59,270 nucleotides of DNA, from NCBI GenBank assembly GCA_947497185.1, contig CANMFL010000011.1, positions 1-59,270 on the forward strand, read 5' to 3'. The notes beneath the pieces are model-generated. The model ran no database searches and was not told the origin of the DNA. It saw only the letters and a list, made by a program, of their open reading frames with translations. Position numbers and translations under genes: made by a program. This DNA is from an uncultured Paracoccaceae bacterium. Lineage in GTDB: Bacteria; Pseudomonadota; Alphaproteobacteria; Rhodobacterales; Rhodobacteraceae. Of this stretch, positions 28,240 through 37,553 are shown in pieces. Numbering within the stretch: the stretch's first letter is position 1; each line of letters begins with the position of its first letter.

Positions 28240-29280
28240 TTATGCGGCGTGCAGGGCGTAGGTCGCCCCCTTGATTTTTGCGTCTTTTGGGTAAGGTGTG
28301 ACGGGCGGTAATGCGGCCATCCATCCCAATTCTGCGGATTTTCCTAAAACAGCTGGCTCAACGGCGTCGGCGGGCAAGGTCAAGACGACCTCCATCTCGC
28401 AAGACAGCCCGAGATACCACGCAACGATGGATTCCAGCCGTGCATGGCTTTCGCCACCGGGTAGGAAACTGCGGTATTCTGCGTTGCTTTTCGTCGCGAT
28501 GTTAATCTGGATTTTGTCCTGCACGGATTGCGCACGACCGCCCAAAACCATGTCGCGGCCCAGCGTGCTACCGTTCTGGCCTAACATGCTTAGGTTGTCC
28601 GGCTCGAAAATCACCCATGTCGGCACGAACTCTTCGACATGCACCTCTGCGCCCATGTCCTGTTCCAGCATCTGTTGTAATTTGACCGGACTTTTCACAC
28701 GTCCGACGGCCAACGGCGCAAGCGCCAATTTGTTGATGTCGTGCAGATCGTCGCGGCCTTTGTAGGCTTGTGTGCCAATCCCCAAAAGCGACCCGAGCGC
28801 GCGACCAAAACGGTCATCGCTGGGGTGGTCAAATTGCGTGATCGCGCGGCCATCGGACCATGCGCGGAAGTAAAGTTGCTGGAACCGCGTGGCGAAAATG
28901 TCGGTGAATTCGACATAGGCCATGTCGCCCATCATCGCCCAGCGGTAGACTTCCTCGGTTTGATCGAGCGGCATCGCGCCGTGTCCGCCAAAGAAACCAA
29001 GAATGGCGTTGCGCACCGATGGGCGGCCCGATTTATGGTTATCAATGCGACTGAAATCGGCTTCTGGAAAGGCCATCGACGGGTCTTGACCGATACGCAC
29101 AATCTCTTGTGCAAGGGTCGCGTTTTTGCCGATGCGAGGTTTCCCGTCCGCTTTGCGTTCGAGTTGGCGCAGGTAGTTCAGATAGCCGATGCCGCGCAGG
29201 TCTTTGCCGTCTTCCTCGCGGCGTTGGATTTCTTTTTCGTACTTCACAGCAGCGGCCCGGTGCCAGTGCGCGGCGGCCAT
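28240..29280 (-). CDS. tssG: T6SS baseplate protein TssG
   Basis: 346 residues, the usual TssG (ImpH/VasB) length. Family features: SFLRGRAQSVQDKIQINI-type segment (LGRDMVLGGRAQSVQDKIQINI) and the C-terminal LESIVAWYLGLSCEMEVVLTLPADAVEPAVLGKSAELGWMAAL. Two TssF and one TssG form each baseplate wedge with TssE. The start at 29280 overlaps the end of tssF by 37 bases, indicating translational coupling. Both ends are intact. Confidence 0.93.
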   Translation of the reverse strand: MAAAHWHRAAAVKYEKEIQRREEDGKDLRGIGYLNYLRQLERKADGKPRIGKNATLAQEIVRIGQDPSMAFPEADFSRIDNHKSGRPSVRNAILGFFGGHGAMPLDQTEEVYRWAMMGDMAYVEFTDIFATRFQQLYFRAWSDGRAITQFDHPSDDRFGRALGSLLGIGTQAYKGRDDLHDINKLALAPLAVGRVKSPVKLQQMLEQDMGAEVHVEEFVPTWVIFEPDNLSMLGQNGSTLGRDMVLGGRAQSVQDKIQINIATKSNAEYRSFLPGGESHARLESIVAWYLGLSCEMEVVLTLPADAVEPAVLGKSAELGWMAALPPVTPYPKDAKIKGATYALHAA

Positions 29281-31181
29281 GTGACGATATCGCCGCGATC
29301 AAGCGACGCAAGCACGGTCTGCGTAAAGCTGTTCACCGCCGAATATTCCGAGATAAAACGGTCAATCGCAGCGCCAAGCATCACAACGCCTGTGCCTTCA
29401 AATGCGGCCTCGTCAAAGGTGATTTTAACCTCGACGCCACGCGCAGCATGATAGGCCCCCGCCCGAAGGATAGAGCGCACGATGGGCCGCGTTTCGACTT
29501 TGCGCAGGCCCTGCAAGTTCGCTTCGGTGATAGTGTCTGAAATATCCGCGAAAAGCGTTAACATTTCGCGAAGGCTATCTGCAGCAGCGACGGGGTCTTC
29601 GTTATCAAGCGTGAATTGGCTGAGCGACAGGTAGGAAATCAACCGCCAGTAGTTGTCGCCAGCGGTCATGCGATGTGACGCGTTTTTCTCGATTTCGGTC
29701 ATCGCGGCGCGGGGCATCGTCGGGCCAGCCTTGCAAGCCAGCGACACCGACACGTCGTCGCACATTTTGAAATCGTCTTTGGATTCCGCGATGGGTAGAT
29801 CACCAGGCAAATGCCGGTTCGAGCAGATCGTGCGCACCTGAAGCCGTTGCGCCCGTTGGTTTTTCTCGGATTCTTCCGGCTCGTAAAGCGACAGAAACGT
29901 CTCTGTGCCACGGTAGCGCTGCGTCGATCCAAAGCGCCGCTCTTTTTCCGTGGCGCGGCGTTCTTTCATCGTTGTTGTGTAGTACAGCGCCTGACGCGGT
30001 TTGATATCGCCGCGCGGCAGGGCGTAAAGTGGATGCACTTCGACCTTGGACGACAGGCCCGCGTAATGCGCCGACACCGACGTGATCTGGTGAATTTCGT
30101 AATGTGTCAGCGGGCTGCTGTCGGGCGTGACAACGTATTCGGTTCGTTTCTCATCGAGCCGGATTTGGCTTGCCGTTTCTTCGAACAGGTTCACCGCAGG
30201 CACAGAATGCAGGCTGAAATGGCTGGCGTCGATGCGCGGCGCGATGACTTTGTCGGCCTTGTTAAATTCCATCACGATTTGGAATTCGTGGGCTTGGATA
30301 CGTTTCAGATGTTGGGCGATACCGCGCAGACGGAAGCCTAAGATCTTGCGCGGAAACACAAAAATTTCGCGCAAGCGGCTAAAGCCACGGAAAACGCGGG
30401 TGTTGTGCGTGAACAAATGATCGTCGTCATCAAAGCCCACCTGTTCGATTGATTTCGGATCGAGCCGGATAAACACAGGATCGCCGCGTTGATCGAGATA
30501 GCGCAATGACACGCGGGTCATGTTGCAGAAAATCTGTTCGTAAAGCGCGGCAGCGTCGGGCATGTCCGCGGTCAGATAGATCGGCAGCAGGTCCAACGGC
30601 AGCTCTGACATCGGGCCGCCAGGGTCGTTGTTGGTGTCCGATTGCGGCCGCGTTATCGTCAGATGCATCCCCGCTTTGGTGCCTTTGGCCAGCTCGGATT
30701 CGCCAGCGGCAAGTAGTGGCGCGGGGCTAGGGTGGTAGACGGTTTTGCCGACTTTCAGCGGCCAAACGGACAGCGGCGCACACAGACGGAACCGGCAAGA
30801 GACACGCTGATCGGCATCCACAAAACGCGCATCCAGATAGTCGCCCGCGTTGAAATGCAGCCCGTCAACGAGGTCTTTGTTGTCGAACGGCGGGTTCGCT
30901 TGGACCAACATGACGCTGGGGGTCGGCGCCAATGCTTCGGGGAAAATCTGATTCAGCATCTCGGTCGTGAACGTCCGAAATTCTTCATCCATTTTCAGCT
31001 GCACACGGGCGGCCATAAAGGCGGTGCCTTCGAGTAGACCAGCAACCGCAGGGTCGGCATTTTCGCGCAGCAAACCACCAAGTCGGCCTGCGATCGACGG
31101 GTATTCCGCCGCAAATTCAGCGCCCCGTTCATAGAGCAACGAAAGTTCTTGGTTATAGGCGTCGCGGAAAGCTTTTTTCAC
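29244..31181 (-). CDS. tssF: T6SS baseplate protein TssF
   Basis: 645 residues, full length for TssF (ImpG/VasA). The N-terminus FRDAYNQELSLLYERGAEFAAEYPSIAGRLG is diagnostic (usually YYxxELxxLrexaxeFaxxyPxiAgrL). It forms the baseplate wedge with TssG and TssE. The start is GTG 31181, whose bases overlap the tssE stop (GTGA at 31178-31181). The gene then runs into tssG with a 37-base overlap. The order tssE-tssF-tssG is the standard one. Confidence 0.96.
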   Translation of the reverse strand: MKKAFRDAYNQELSLLYERGAEFAAEYPSIAGRLGGLLRENADPAVAGLLEGTAFMAARVQLKMDEEFRTFTTEMLNQIFPEALAPTPSVMLVQANPPFDNKDLVDGLHFNAGDYLDARFVDADQRVSCRFRLCAPLSVWPLKVGKTVYHPSPAPLLAAGESELAKGTKAGMHLTITRPQSDTNNDPGGPMSELPLDLLPIYLTADMPDAAALYEQIFCNMTRVSLRYLDQRGDPVFIRLDPKSIEQVGFDDDDHLFTHNTRVFRGFSRLREIFVFPRKILGFRLRGIAQHLKRIQAHEFQIVMEFNKADKVIAPRIDASHFSLHSVPAVNLFEETASQIRLDEKRTEYVVTPDSSPLTHYEIHQITSVSAHYAGLSSKVEVHPLYALPRGDIKPRQALYYTTTMKERRATEKERRFGSTQRYRGTETFLSLYEPEESEKNQRAQRLQVRTICSNRHLPGDLPIAESKDDFKMCDDVSVSLACKAGPTMPRAAMTEIEKNASHRMTAGDNYWRLISYLSLSQFTLDNEDPVAAADSLREMLTLFADISDTITEANLQGLRKVETRPIVRSILRAGAYHAARGVEVKITFDEAAFEGTGVVMLGAAIDRFISEYSAVNSFTQTVLASLDRGDIVTWPPRTGTGPLL

Positions 31182-31756
31182 GTTTTCACCTGCAACTTCG
31201 TCATCTGAATCCTACCCACACCTTCGTCTAATTCGGCAATAAATTGTAGGGGTATGTCAACGGGACTAGCGGCCATTTCCCCTGATATTTCAAAGGTTAG
31301 ACGGTTTGTCACGAGGTCGCGCTTAGCCGAGGCGATCACCTCGACGGTTTCGGCGATCAACCGGGGTTCGTAGTGGCAAAGGGTCCGTTTGATTTCGGCG
31401 GCGATGATCTGCGGGCCATTGGCGCTATCAGCGATATTGGACAGGTCTGAGAAACCGAAATTCGCGATGGATTTCTTGAGGTACGGATAATCGTCAAGCG
31501 GCACAGTTGCATCAAGGTTCACCGTGTTCATCAGGCTGGCCAGATCGCGGTTCAAATGCTTGCGCAATGTCCCCTCGTCGGTGCCGTGACGCCGTTCTTT
31601 GCTGCGCTCGGTCAAGGTCCGGTGGCCGTCTTCGAGATGACTGGAGTCCTTTTTCGCATCCCGATCAGCGTGGGCCGCGCGGAAAACGTGCATCAACGAT
31701 AGCTGATACCGATCGCGTTTGCGGCTTTCGTCTGCGTTGGATTGTCTTGAATTCAT
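31178..31756 (-). CDS. tssE: T6SS baseplate protein TssE (gp25-like)
   Basis: 192 residues from ATG 31756 (MNSRQSNADE); the frame is open further up to 31807, but that extension lacks a good start. The C-terminal 110 residues match the T4 gp25/TssE fold: LMNTVNLDATVPLDDYPYLKKSIANFGFSDLS and the ICHYEPRLI-type motif (LCHYEPRLIAETVEV). TssE nucleates sheath assembly on the baseplate. The N-terminal 60 residues are charged (DRDAKKDSSHLEDGHRTLTERSKERRHG), longer than in many TssE proteins. It lies 137 bases downstream of hcp, with a hairpin in between. Confidence 0.92.
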   Translation of the reverse strand: MNSRQSNADESRKRDRYQLSLMHVFRAAHADRDAKKDSSHLEDGHRTLTERSKERRHGTDEGTLRKHLNRDLASLMNTVNLDATVPLDDYPYLKKSIANFGFSDLSNIADSANGPQIIAAEIKRTLCHYEPRLIAETVEVIASAKRDLVTNRLTFEISGEMAASPVDIPLQFIAELDEGVGRIQMTKLQVKT

Positions 31757-31846
31757 GGGCCTAGCTTTATCGTTCGCATGCGGCGGGCCTGCACGCGCGA
31801 TCCGCAAAAGGGCTATGGACTGGGTGCGTTATGCGCAAACCCAAAG

Positions 31847-31876
31847 CCTGTCGGCGACGATAAAACCGCCGACAGG
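31847..31876 (-). terminator. Hairpin between hcp and tssE
   Basis: A perfect 10-bp stem, CCTGTCGGCG (31847-31856) with CGCCGACAGG (31867-31876). There is no strong T run on the minus strand, so it is more likely an mRNA-stabilising or attenuating hairpin that raises hcp expression above downstream genes than a full terminator. Confidence 0.65.
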
Positions 31877-31893
31877 AATTTTGCACAGACCTA

Positions 31894-32415
31894 TTAGGAC
31901 TGTGGACCAGCTGGTTCGTGAACTTCGCCGTCGAACGCTTCTGTGTTCTGTGCGATGTCCCATTTCCATTCTGTTTTCGTGTCTGGCGCGCCAGTTTCTG
32001 TCTGTGGAACGTATACGTAGCTAAACGCACCAAAGTTCAGAGTAACGTTTTCTGTCAGACGATCTTCGCCACCAGAACCGCCTGTAGAGACGGAAGAGAT
32101 GATGATGTCAGCCATGTCGAGAACGATGTATTCCATTTGGCCGTCGCCAGCTTTACGGACAACCAAAGACGCTGTTTCGATGTGTGTACCTTTGGAAAGG
32201 AACTTCATCAGGTCTGTGGAAGATTTGTCGATGTATTTTGTCAGCGACAGATCTTGGAAGTTAGCTTTACCTGCACCAGAGCCGGAACCCATGTGTGTAG
32301 TGCCGGACTGGGAGCCGCCCCAGCTCCATGCCAATACATCGATTTCGTCTTTGTGTGATTTATCCTGAGATTCGCCCTTAATTGGACCAAGCTTGAGGAA
32401 CATGTCTACAGCCAT
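31894..32415 (-). CDS. hcp: T6SS tube protein Hcp (TssD)
   Basis: 173 residues, typical for Hcp. Family features: MAVDMFLKLGPIKGESQDKSHKDEIDVLAWSWG at the N-terminus, the extended loop GTTHMGSGSGAGKANFQDLSLTKYIDKSSTDLMK, and YIVLDMADIIISSVSTGGS. Hcp hexamers stack inside the TssBC sheath and are secreted. Base use is even and T-ending compared with neighbours, as is common in highly expressed genes. It lies 66 bases after tssC in the same operon. Only this one hcp is present. Confidence 0.97.
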   Translation of the reverse strand: MAVDMFLKLGPIKGESQDKSHKDEIDVLAWSWGGSQSGTTHMGSGSGAGKANFQDLSLTKYIDKSSTDLMKFLSKGTHIETASLVVRKAGDGQMEYIVLDMADIIISSVSTGGSGGEDRLTENVTLNFGAFSYVYVPQTETGAPDTKTEWKWDIAQNTEAFDGEVHEPAGPQS

Positions 32416-32481
32416 AATCTTTCTCCTAGTTTAAACGTCGGTGTTACATACTATTCCGACAGAGGGTTAACGTAATTGGTC

Positions 32482-33972
32482 TTAGCCCGGTAATTTGGAC
32501 ACGAGAGACATCCCGATATCCATTCCCTCCATCTGGAAGTGGGGCTTCAAGAAGAACTTACCCATGTAGTAGCCGGGGTTCTCCTCGTCTTCGATGACTT
32601 GGACAGTAGCTGCGGCGAGAGGCTTGAGAGCTTTCTCTTTTTCCGTTGCTGTGGCTGGGTTAGCAGTCACGTATTTGTTGATCCAAGTCTGAAGGTCTTT
32701 CTCAAGCTGGGACTTATCGGGGCTCGACCCGATTTTATCACGCACCATGCACTTGAGATAATGGCTAAAGCGGGACACGGCGAACATGTAGGGGATGCGT
32801 GCTGACATGTTGTCAGATGCAGTCGCCAATTCGTCCACGTACTTTTTCGGCCGGTAGAGGGATTGCGCGCCAATAAAGGCCGCTTTGTCGGTGTGCTTGC
32901 GGTGGACTAGGCCGATCAGGCCAGCCTTTGACAATTCACCTTCACGACGGTCGGTGATGGACACCTCTGTCGGGATTTTCATTTCCTTGGACCCGTCGCC
33001 GGTGTCAAAGGTGTGCGTTGGCAGGTTCATGACCTCACCACCGGATTGAACGCCGCGAATTTGAACGGTCCAACCATGCTCTTTGTGGGCGCGGTTGATG
33101 TTCACAGCCATGGCGTGCGCAGAGTTCATCCACGCGTACATGTTGCCTTCGTGGCCGTCTGTTTCTTCCTCGAAGTTGAATTCTTCAACAACAGAGTTGG
33201 AATCCTGGCTGTAAGGCTCGCGGGACAGAACCCGTGGCAATGTCATCGCAACGTAGCGGGAATTCTCGCTGTCACGCAGACCGTTCCAAGCCGCATAGTC
33301 AGGTGTCTCGAAGATTTCGGACAGATCCTGCGGGTTTGGCATCTCGTTCCAGTTGTCCATGCCCAAAAGGCTAGGCGCCGCTGACGTGATGAACGGTGCT
33401 TGTGCCGCCGCTGCAATTTTACCCAGATCACGCAACAGGCCAACGTCGCCAGTTGAATGGTCGAATTGGAAATCGCCGATCAGCGTACCGTAAGGCTTGC
33501 CGCCCATGGTGCCGAATTCTTGCTCGTAGATTTTGGTGAACAGCGGGGATTTGTCCCACTTTGCACCGGGGTAGCGACGCAATTCGCCTTTCAGCTCGTT
33601 CTTGGACACGTTCATCACGTTCACCCGCAAAGAGGCGTCCGTTTCAGAATTGTTAACCGTGTAGGCCAACCCGCGCCACGCGCTTTCCAGCTCCTGATAT
33701 TCAGGGGCGTGGATGATTTTGTTCACCTGCGACGTCAGCTTTTCGTCGATCTTGGCCAACATGCCTTGGATCGTGTCGATGATGTCCTCGGACACCAAGC
33801 TGCTGTCGCCCATGGCTTCTTTGACAAGCGTCACAACCGCGGAATCAACCTCAGATGCGGCTTCTTCGGAACGTGGTTTGATCGTCTGTTTCAGAATATC
33901 GGAAAATTCGTCAAGTTCGCTCAGACCGCCTGCGGCGACCTGGTCTTCTGCTTGTGTTGCGTCGTTTGCCAT
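32482..33972 (-). CDS. tssC: T6SS sheath large subunit TssC
   Basis: 496 residues, standard TssC (ImpD/VipB). Recognisable segments: IDEKLTSQVNKIIHAPEYQELESAWRGLAYTV, GTLIGDFQFDHSTGDVGLLRDLGKIAAAAQAPFITSAAPSLLG, FEETDGHEGNMYAWMNSAHAMA (as FEEETDGHEGNMYAW) and the C-terminus MEGMDIGMSLVSKLPG. TssB and TssC form the contractile sheath around Hcp. It lies 55 bases downstream of tssB. Confidence 0.97.
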   Translation of the reverse strand: MANDATQAEDQVAAGGLSELDEFSDILKQTIKPRSEEAASEVDSAVVTLVKEAMGDSSLVSEDIIDTIQGMLAKIDEKLTSQVNKIIHAPEYQELESAWRGLAYTVNNSETDASLRVNVMNVSKNELKGELRRYPGAKWDKSPLFTKIYEQEFGTMGGKPYGTLIGDFQFDHSTGDVGLLRDLGKIAAAAQAPFITSAAPSLLGMDNWNEMPNPQDLSEIFETPDYAAWNGLRDSENSRYVAMTLPRVLSREPYSQDSNSVVEEFNFEEETDGHEGNMYAWMNSAHAMAVNINRAHKEHGWTVQIRGVQSGGEVMNLPTHTFDTGDGSKEMKIPTEVSITDRREGELSKAGLIGLVHRKHTDKAAFIGAQSLYRPKKYVDELATASDNMSARIPYMFAVSRFSHYLKCMVRDKIGSSPDKSQLEKDLQTWINKYVTANPATATEKEKALKPLAAATVQVIEDEENPGYYMGKFFLKPHFQMEGMDIGMSLVSKLPG

Positions 33973-34027
33973 CTATCTATCCCTGCTACCCAGTTTCGCG
34001 CGGCCCGTCAGCCGCAGCGATTGAGGA

Positions 34028-34552
34028 TTACTCTTTTGCTTCTTCTTCGTCGTCACCGGCAGACCGGGCTGCCAAAGCGGCCATCAGGTCTGGATCGTCA
34101 AGCAACGCACGAATGTGGTCTTGCGCCTTGGATTTGCCGTTCATGTAGCGGGCAAGGTTTGCCAACTGTTCACGGGCTTCCAAAAGTTTGTTCAGCGCGG
34201 GCACCTGACGGGCAATCTCTGCTGGGCCAAAATCGCCCATCTTCGAGAACTCAAGGTTCACGCCCAGACGGTCCGTGCTGTCCGGGTCCAGTGTGTTTTC
34301 CACGTTGAACGACAGGCCCGGCGTGATCGAGGCGACGTAGTCATCAAGCGTCGAGTTGGTGACGTCTGTGAAATCACGTTCCGCAACCGGTGACTTTTCA
34401 ATCGGCGATGCGTTGCCGGACAGATCGGCCATAACGCCCATCATGAAAGGCAGTTCAACCATTTTCTCCGAGTCGTAAGGATCGGCGTATGAAATGTTCA
34501 CCCGTGGTGGGCGATTTCGCTTCAAAAAACCGGATGCTGAATCTGATGCCAT
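34028..34552 (-). CDS. tssB: T6SS sheath small subunit TssB
   Basis: 174 residues, standard TssB (ImpC/VipA). The N-terminus reads RNRPPRVNISYADPYDSEKMVELPFMMGVMADLSG. Middle: LGVNLEFSKMGDFGPAEIARQVPALNKLLEAREQLANLARYMNGK. The C-terminus is acidic (AGDDEEEAKE). It pairs with TssC to build the sheath. 98 bases separate it from tssA upstream. Confidence 0.97.
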   Translation of the reverse strand: MASDSASGFLKRNRPPRVNISYADPYDSEKMVELPFMMGVMADLSGNASPIEKSPVAERDFTDVTNSTLDDYVASITPGLSFNVENTLDPDSTDRLGVNLEFSKMGDFGPAEIARQVPALNKLLEAREQLANLARYMNGKSKAQDHIRALLDDPDLMAALAARSAGDDEEEAKE

Positions 34553-34650
34553 CGTGTCGTACTCCCAATATTGCGTGCTCTAGTTGGCATTCTTTTCGCC
34601 ACTTCGCTGCGCACCTTAACCTACCCATACCTTTGCGGTTGAGTCTACAT

Positions 34651-36009
34651 TCATTCGTCAACTTTCACAGGTATTATTTCTGTTACAATCGACGAGAAAT
34701 CCTTTTCTAAATAAGTCCTTGCCCGAAAAAGCAGCACCGGAATTGGACTTGCCGGTTCACGCGCCCGGTAAAACTCTTCGAGGGCCGATAGATGCCCTGC
34801 AACGTCGCTGCGGCTCTCAACTTTTGGCGCCGGACCAGCATCTTCGCCGCTGATGTCTTGCGCTTGCGAAACCGCTTCGCCAGCCAACATCTTGAGCCGA
34901 CCCATATCCAGCACAAAACCCGTTTCCGCGCCAAAGTCGATGGCCGCACGTGCAGCGTGTGCTGGCAGCAGTGTCTCTAACGCTTCGACCAGCGGTTTCC
35001 CGAACAACAAACGGGACTGCGTGACCAAGAGCAAAGCAGGCGACGATGGCTCATGTGTCGCAAAATAGCCTTCAATCGCCTTGATTGTCGCCAAAGCCGC
35101 CGCACGATTCGGTATTTTCGTCACGACAGTCGCTGCAACCATCGCAGGTTTCGCAGCAGCAACCGGCGCGTCATTCTCTACGTTTTCATCGGCAACATCG
35201 TCGTCTTCAGCAATCTCAGAGCCGCCGTCTTGCGTGTCGCCATCCGCCGACCAAGGCACCAGATCAGGACGACCCGTTTGGATCAGCGCAAGCATTTCCT
35301 TGATGGTCGTCTCAGCCGGTTCAATCGCCGGATTGAACGGGTTCGCATCATTGCGCAAACACGCACTTCTGATCCGCGCCATTGCAGCCAGGGCACTGTT
35401 CAGCGCGGCATGGGCGTCTTCGACAAACTTACGGTTACCAGGGGCCGCGATTTCACTCGACAGTTTGCCCGTATTCAATCCGTCTTCACCCGCACGCGGC
35501 GTCGCATTGCCAAGGGCGACCAACTGACGGCGCAAGCTGACTTCACCCGGTCCTGCCAGCTCTGCATATTGCAGCGGGAACACAACAGACACGTTGCTTC
35601 CAAGCTCTTCGAGCGCGCCACGGCGGTCCGATACATCCTTGGGGTTCACGTCGTCTGGAAAGGCTTCCAGCACGTCCGCAAGACCGTTCAACGCAATCGC
35701 GTAATCGGGCAGACGCCCCGACAAAATCATGAACCGTGCGAGCAACGACAACAGACGTAAATCACGCGACCGCTTCAGCAGTTTTGTAATCTCGGCGAGT
35801 TCGCTTTTGTGCTCGATCGTTTTGCGGTCAAACAACCATGCGGCTTTGGTGACTTTGCCACCCGCTTCAACTGCGGGAACAAAGAACCGCTCTGGCATCC
35901 GCGATTCAGCTTCGTAGTAATAATCGAGAAATGGACCGTCGTCCGTGCTTTCCAGATCGGGCCCACATGGGGCGTCTTCCGATATAGGGTCTTTCAACCA
36001 ATCAAGCAT
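34651..36009 (-). CDS. tssA: T6SS assembly chaperone TssA
   Basis: 452 residues. The ImpA N-terminal domain is clear: WLKDPISEDAPCGPDLESTDDGPFLDYYYEAESRM, with KAAWLFDRKTIEHKSELAEITKLLKRSRDLRLLSLLARFMILSGRLPDYAIALNGLADVLEAFPDDVNP. A variable middle is followed by a C-terminal ARAAIDFGAETGFVLDMGRLKMLAGEA segment. TssA directs tube and sheath polymerisation from the baseplate. The C-terminal part is shorter than the VasJ-type and resembles the class with a small dodecamer-forming end. It starts at ATG 36009 after a 172-base gap that holds an inverted repeat (36117-36160). Confidence 0.93.
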   Translation of the reverse strand: MLDWLKDPISEDAPCGPDLESTDDGPFLDYYYEAESRMPERFFVPAVEAGGKVTKAAWLFDRKTIEHKSELAEITKLLKRSRDLRLLSLLARFMILSGRLPDYAIALNGLADVLEAFPDDVNPKDVSDRRGALEELGSNVSVVFPLQYAELAGPGEVSLRRQLVALGNATPRAGEDGLNTGKLSSEIAAPGNRKFVEDAHAALNSALAAMARIRSACLRNDANPFNPAIEPAETTIKEMLALIQTGRPDLVPWSADGDTQDGGSEIAEDDDVADENVENDAPVAAAKPAMVAATVVTKIPNRAAALATIKAIEGYFATHEPSSPALLLVTQSRLLFGKPLVEALETLLPAHAARAAIDFGAETGFVLDMGRLKMLAGEAVSQAQDISGEDAGPAPKVESRSDVAGHLSALEEFYRAREPASPIPVLLFRARTYLEKDFSSIVTEIIPVKVDE

Positions 36010-36116
36010 GAACAGGTAACCCCCTTAGGCAAATACACAAACAAAAATTAACACACGTTTCAAAAAGCATTTTTCGCAATATTCCAGCAACTTTGTGACA
36101 GGAAAGTGACCTTCGT

Positions 36117-36160
36117 GTGCCTAAACGTCAAGTCAGGTATTCCTTAACTGATTTAGGCAC
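36117..36160. promoter_or_regulatory. 9-bp inverted repeat upstream of tssA
   Basis: GTGCCTAAA (36117-36125) and TTTAGGCAC (36152-36160) form perfect arms separated by 26 bases in the 172-base gap between tagH and tssA. It could bind a dimeric regulator of the tssA-to-tssH operon or form an mRNA hairpin. No promoter consensus is obvious nearby. Confidence 0.45.
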
Positions 36161-36181
36161 ATTTGCACAGCTTTACAGCAC

Positions 36182-37519
36182 TCAACCTTTAGATGACTGA
36201 ACGGCAGCCACATAGCTTTCCGCAAAATGTTTCAGGAACGCGCCCAACATGCCATTGTCGTTCGCTTCTACTTTCGAATCCCAGCGCTCGACATAGGTGT
36301 CCCACGCTTTACGTTTTCCGCTCCCGCCTAGCAAGCCACCGCCAGTATCCGCGTCAATCGACTCAGGCGCGAGGTCAGACAGTAGTTTCAACAATGCAGG
36401 TTGGATCGCCGCGAAAACCGCCATCTGGTGTTTGCGCACATCGGACAGGGCGGTCTCGATTCCCTTGCCGCCAGACATGAAACCTTGGCGCGGCTTCAGG
36501 AACATCACCTCAAGTGCTTGCGCCGCATCTGGCAGGAATTTCAACGGGTTGTTTTCCGTGGCCCCCATCATTGTGCGGTCGCCGCCTTTGGTGAACTGCT
36601 TGGCGGATGCGCGGTCTTGCAGCATCGACATCAATTCCTGCGAAATCACGCGCATACTGCGACCCAATTCGCGGGCGAATGCTTCTTGGTCCGCGCTTTG
36701 GGCGAATTCGGCAGGCAGACCCGCACCTTCGCAGAACGCGGCCATGAAACTGGTGTTGCCAGAGGTCGGCGCAATCGACATCGGTGACTGCTGCAAACCG
36801 GGCACGGCGACAGGTGCTGCAGCAGGATGCGGCGCAGGCGTGAATGACGGCACAGGCTGCGAAATGCCCGGTGGCGGGGCCGCTGCGGGAACGTTCATCT
36901 GCGGTGGCGGCGCGACAGGCGGGCTCGCAAAGGCGGGTGGTGCTACCGGAGGTTGACCAAATGGCGACCCCGATCCTTGACCCGCAGCAGGTGGCGCAGG
37001 CTGCGGCGGGGCGGGGGGCGCAGGCGTCGGGTTCACCAAAAACTCGCCCGCGAAATCGTCAAACGGGTTCCTCGCAGGTGTCGGGTTCGGGTTGATCGGC
37101 GTTGCAGGCGCACCCCCGATGGCCCAAGGATCAGCATCAGCCGCAAAAGACGGGGCAGCAGGTGCCGCAGGCGGGGCCGCGCGTGGCGCAGGGGCCGCCT
37201 GTGCAGTCGCAAGTTGCGCTACAATATAGTAATGACCGACCTGAAACCGTTGACCATTTTGCAAAGGATGCGGGGCCGCCAACCGATGACGACTGCCATC
37301 CATGAACAACCCGTTCGTCGAGGTATCCGTCAGATAATACTGGCCATTCTCGAACTTAATATCGAAATGGTGGCTCGAAATATGACGATCCGGATCGGGC
37401 AAGGTCCAATCCATCGCCGTCGACCGTCCGATCTGCGCACCACGTTCCGTGACCACAAAAGACACAGGTCCGCCGTCGCTAAGTGAATCAAAATTGTCGA
37501 TGCGCAAAGTAAGAGTCAT
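36182..37519 (-). CDS. tagH: T6SS forkhead-associated protein TagH (Fha)
   Basis: 445 residues from ATG 37519 (MTLTLRID); TTG 37540 is the only upstream alternative. The FHA domain lies at about 5-100 with the phosphothreonine-binding motifs: IGRSTAMDWTLPD (GRS), HISSHHFDIKF (SxxH) and TDTSTNGLFMDG (TNG). A Pro/Ala-rich linker at about 115-250 leads to a C-terminal TagH/ImpI domain (FCEGAGLPAEFAQSADQEAFARELGRSMRVISQELMSMLQDRAS) at about 265-445. Fha reads PpkA-dependent Thr phosphorylation (on itself or on TssL) and promotes T6SS assembly. It is separated from the kinase and phosphatase genes by 20 kb but belongs to the same control pathway. Confidence 0.95.
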   Translation of the reverse strand: MTLTLRIDNFDSLSDGGPVSFVVTERGAQIGRSTAMDWTLPDPDRHISSHHFDIKFENGQYYLTDTSTNGLFMDGSRHRLAAPHPLQNGQRFQVGHYYIVAQLATAQAAPAPRAAPPAAPAAPSFAADADPWAIGGAPATPINPNPTPARNPFDDFAGEFLVNPTPAPPAPPQPAPPAAGQGSGSPFGQPPVAPPAFASPPVAPPPQMNVPAAAPPPGISQPVPSFTPAPHPAAAPVAVPGLQQSPMSIAPTSGNTSFMAAFCEGAGLPAEFAQSADQEAFARELGRSMRVISQELMSMLQDRASAKQFTKGGDRTMMGATENNPLKFLPDAAQALEVMFLKPRQGFMSGGKGIETALSDVRKHQMAVFAAIQPALLKLLSDLAPESIDADTGGGLLGGSGKRKAWDTYVERWDSKVEANDNGMLGAFLKHFAESYVAAVQSSKG

Positions 37520-37553
37520 AATACCCAGTGTGTTAGACAACGTTCAGGTCGGG

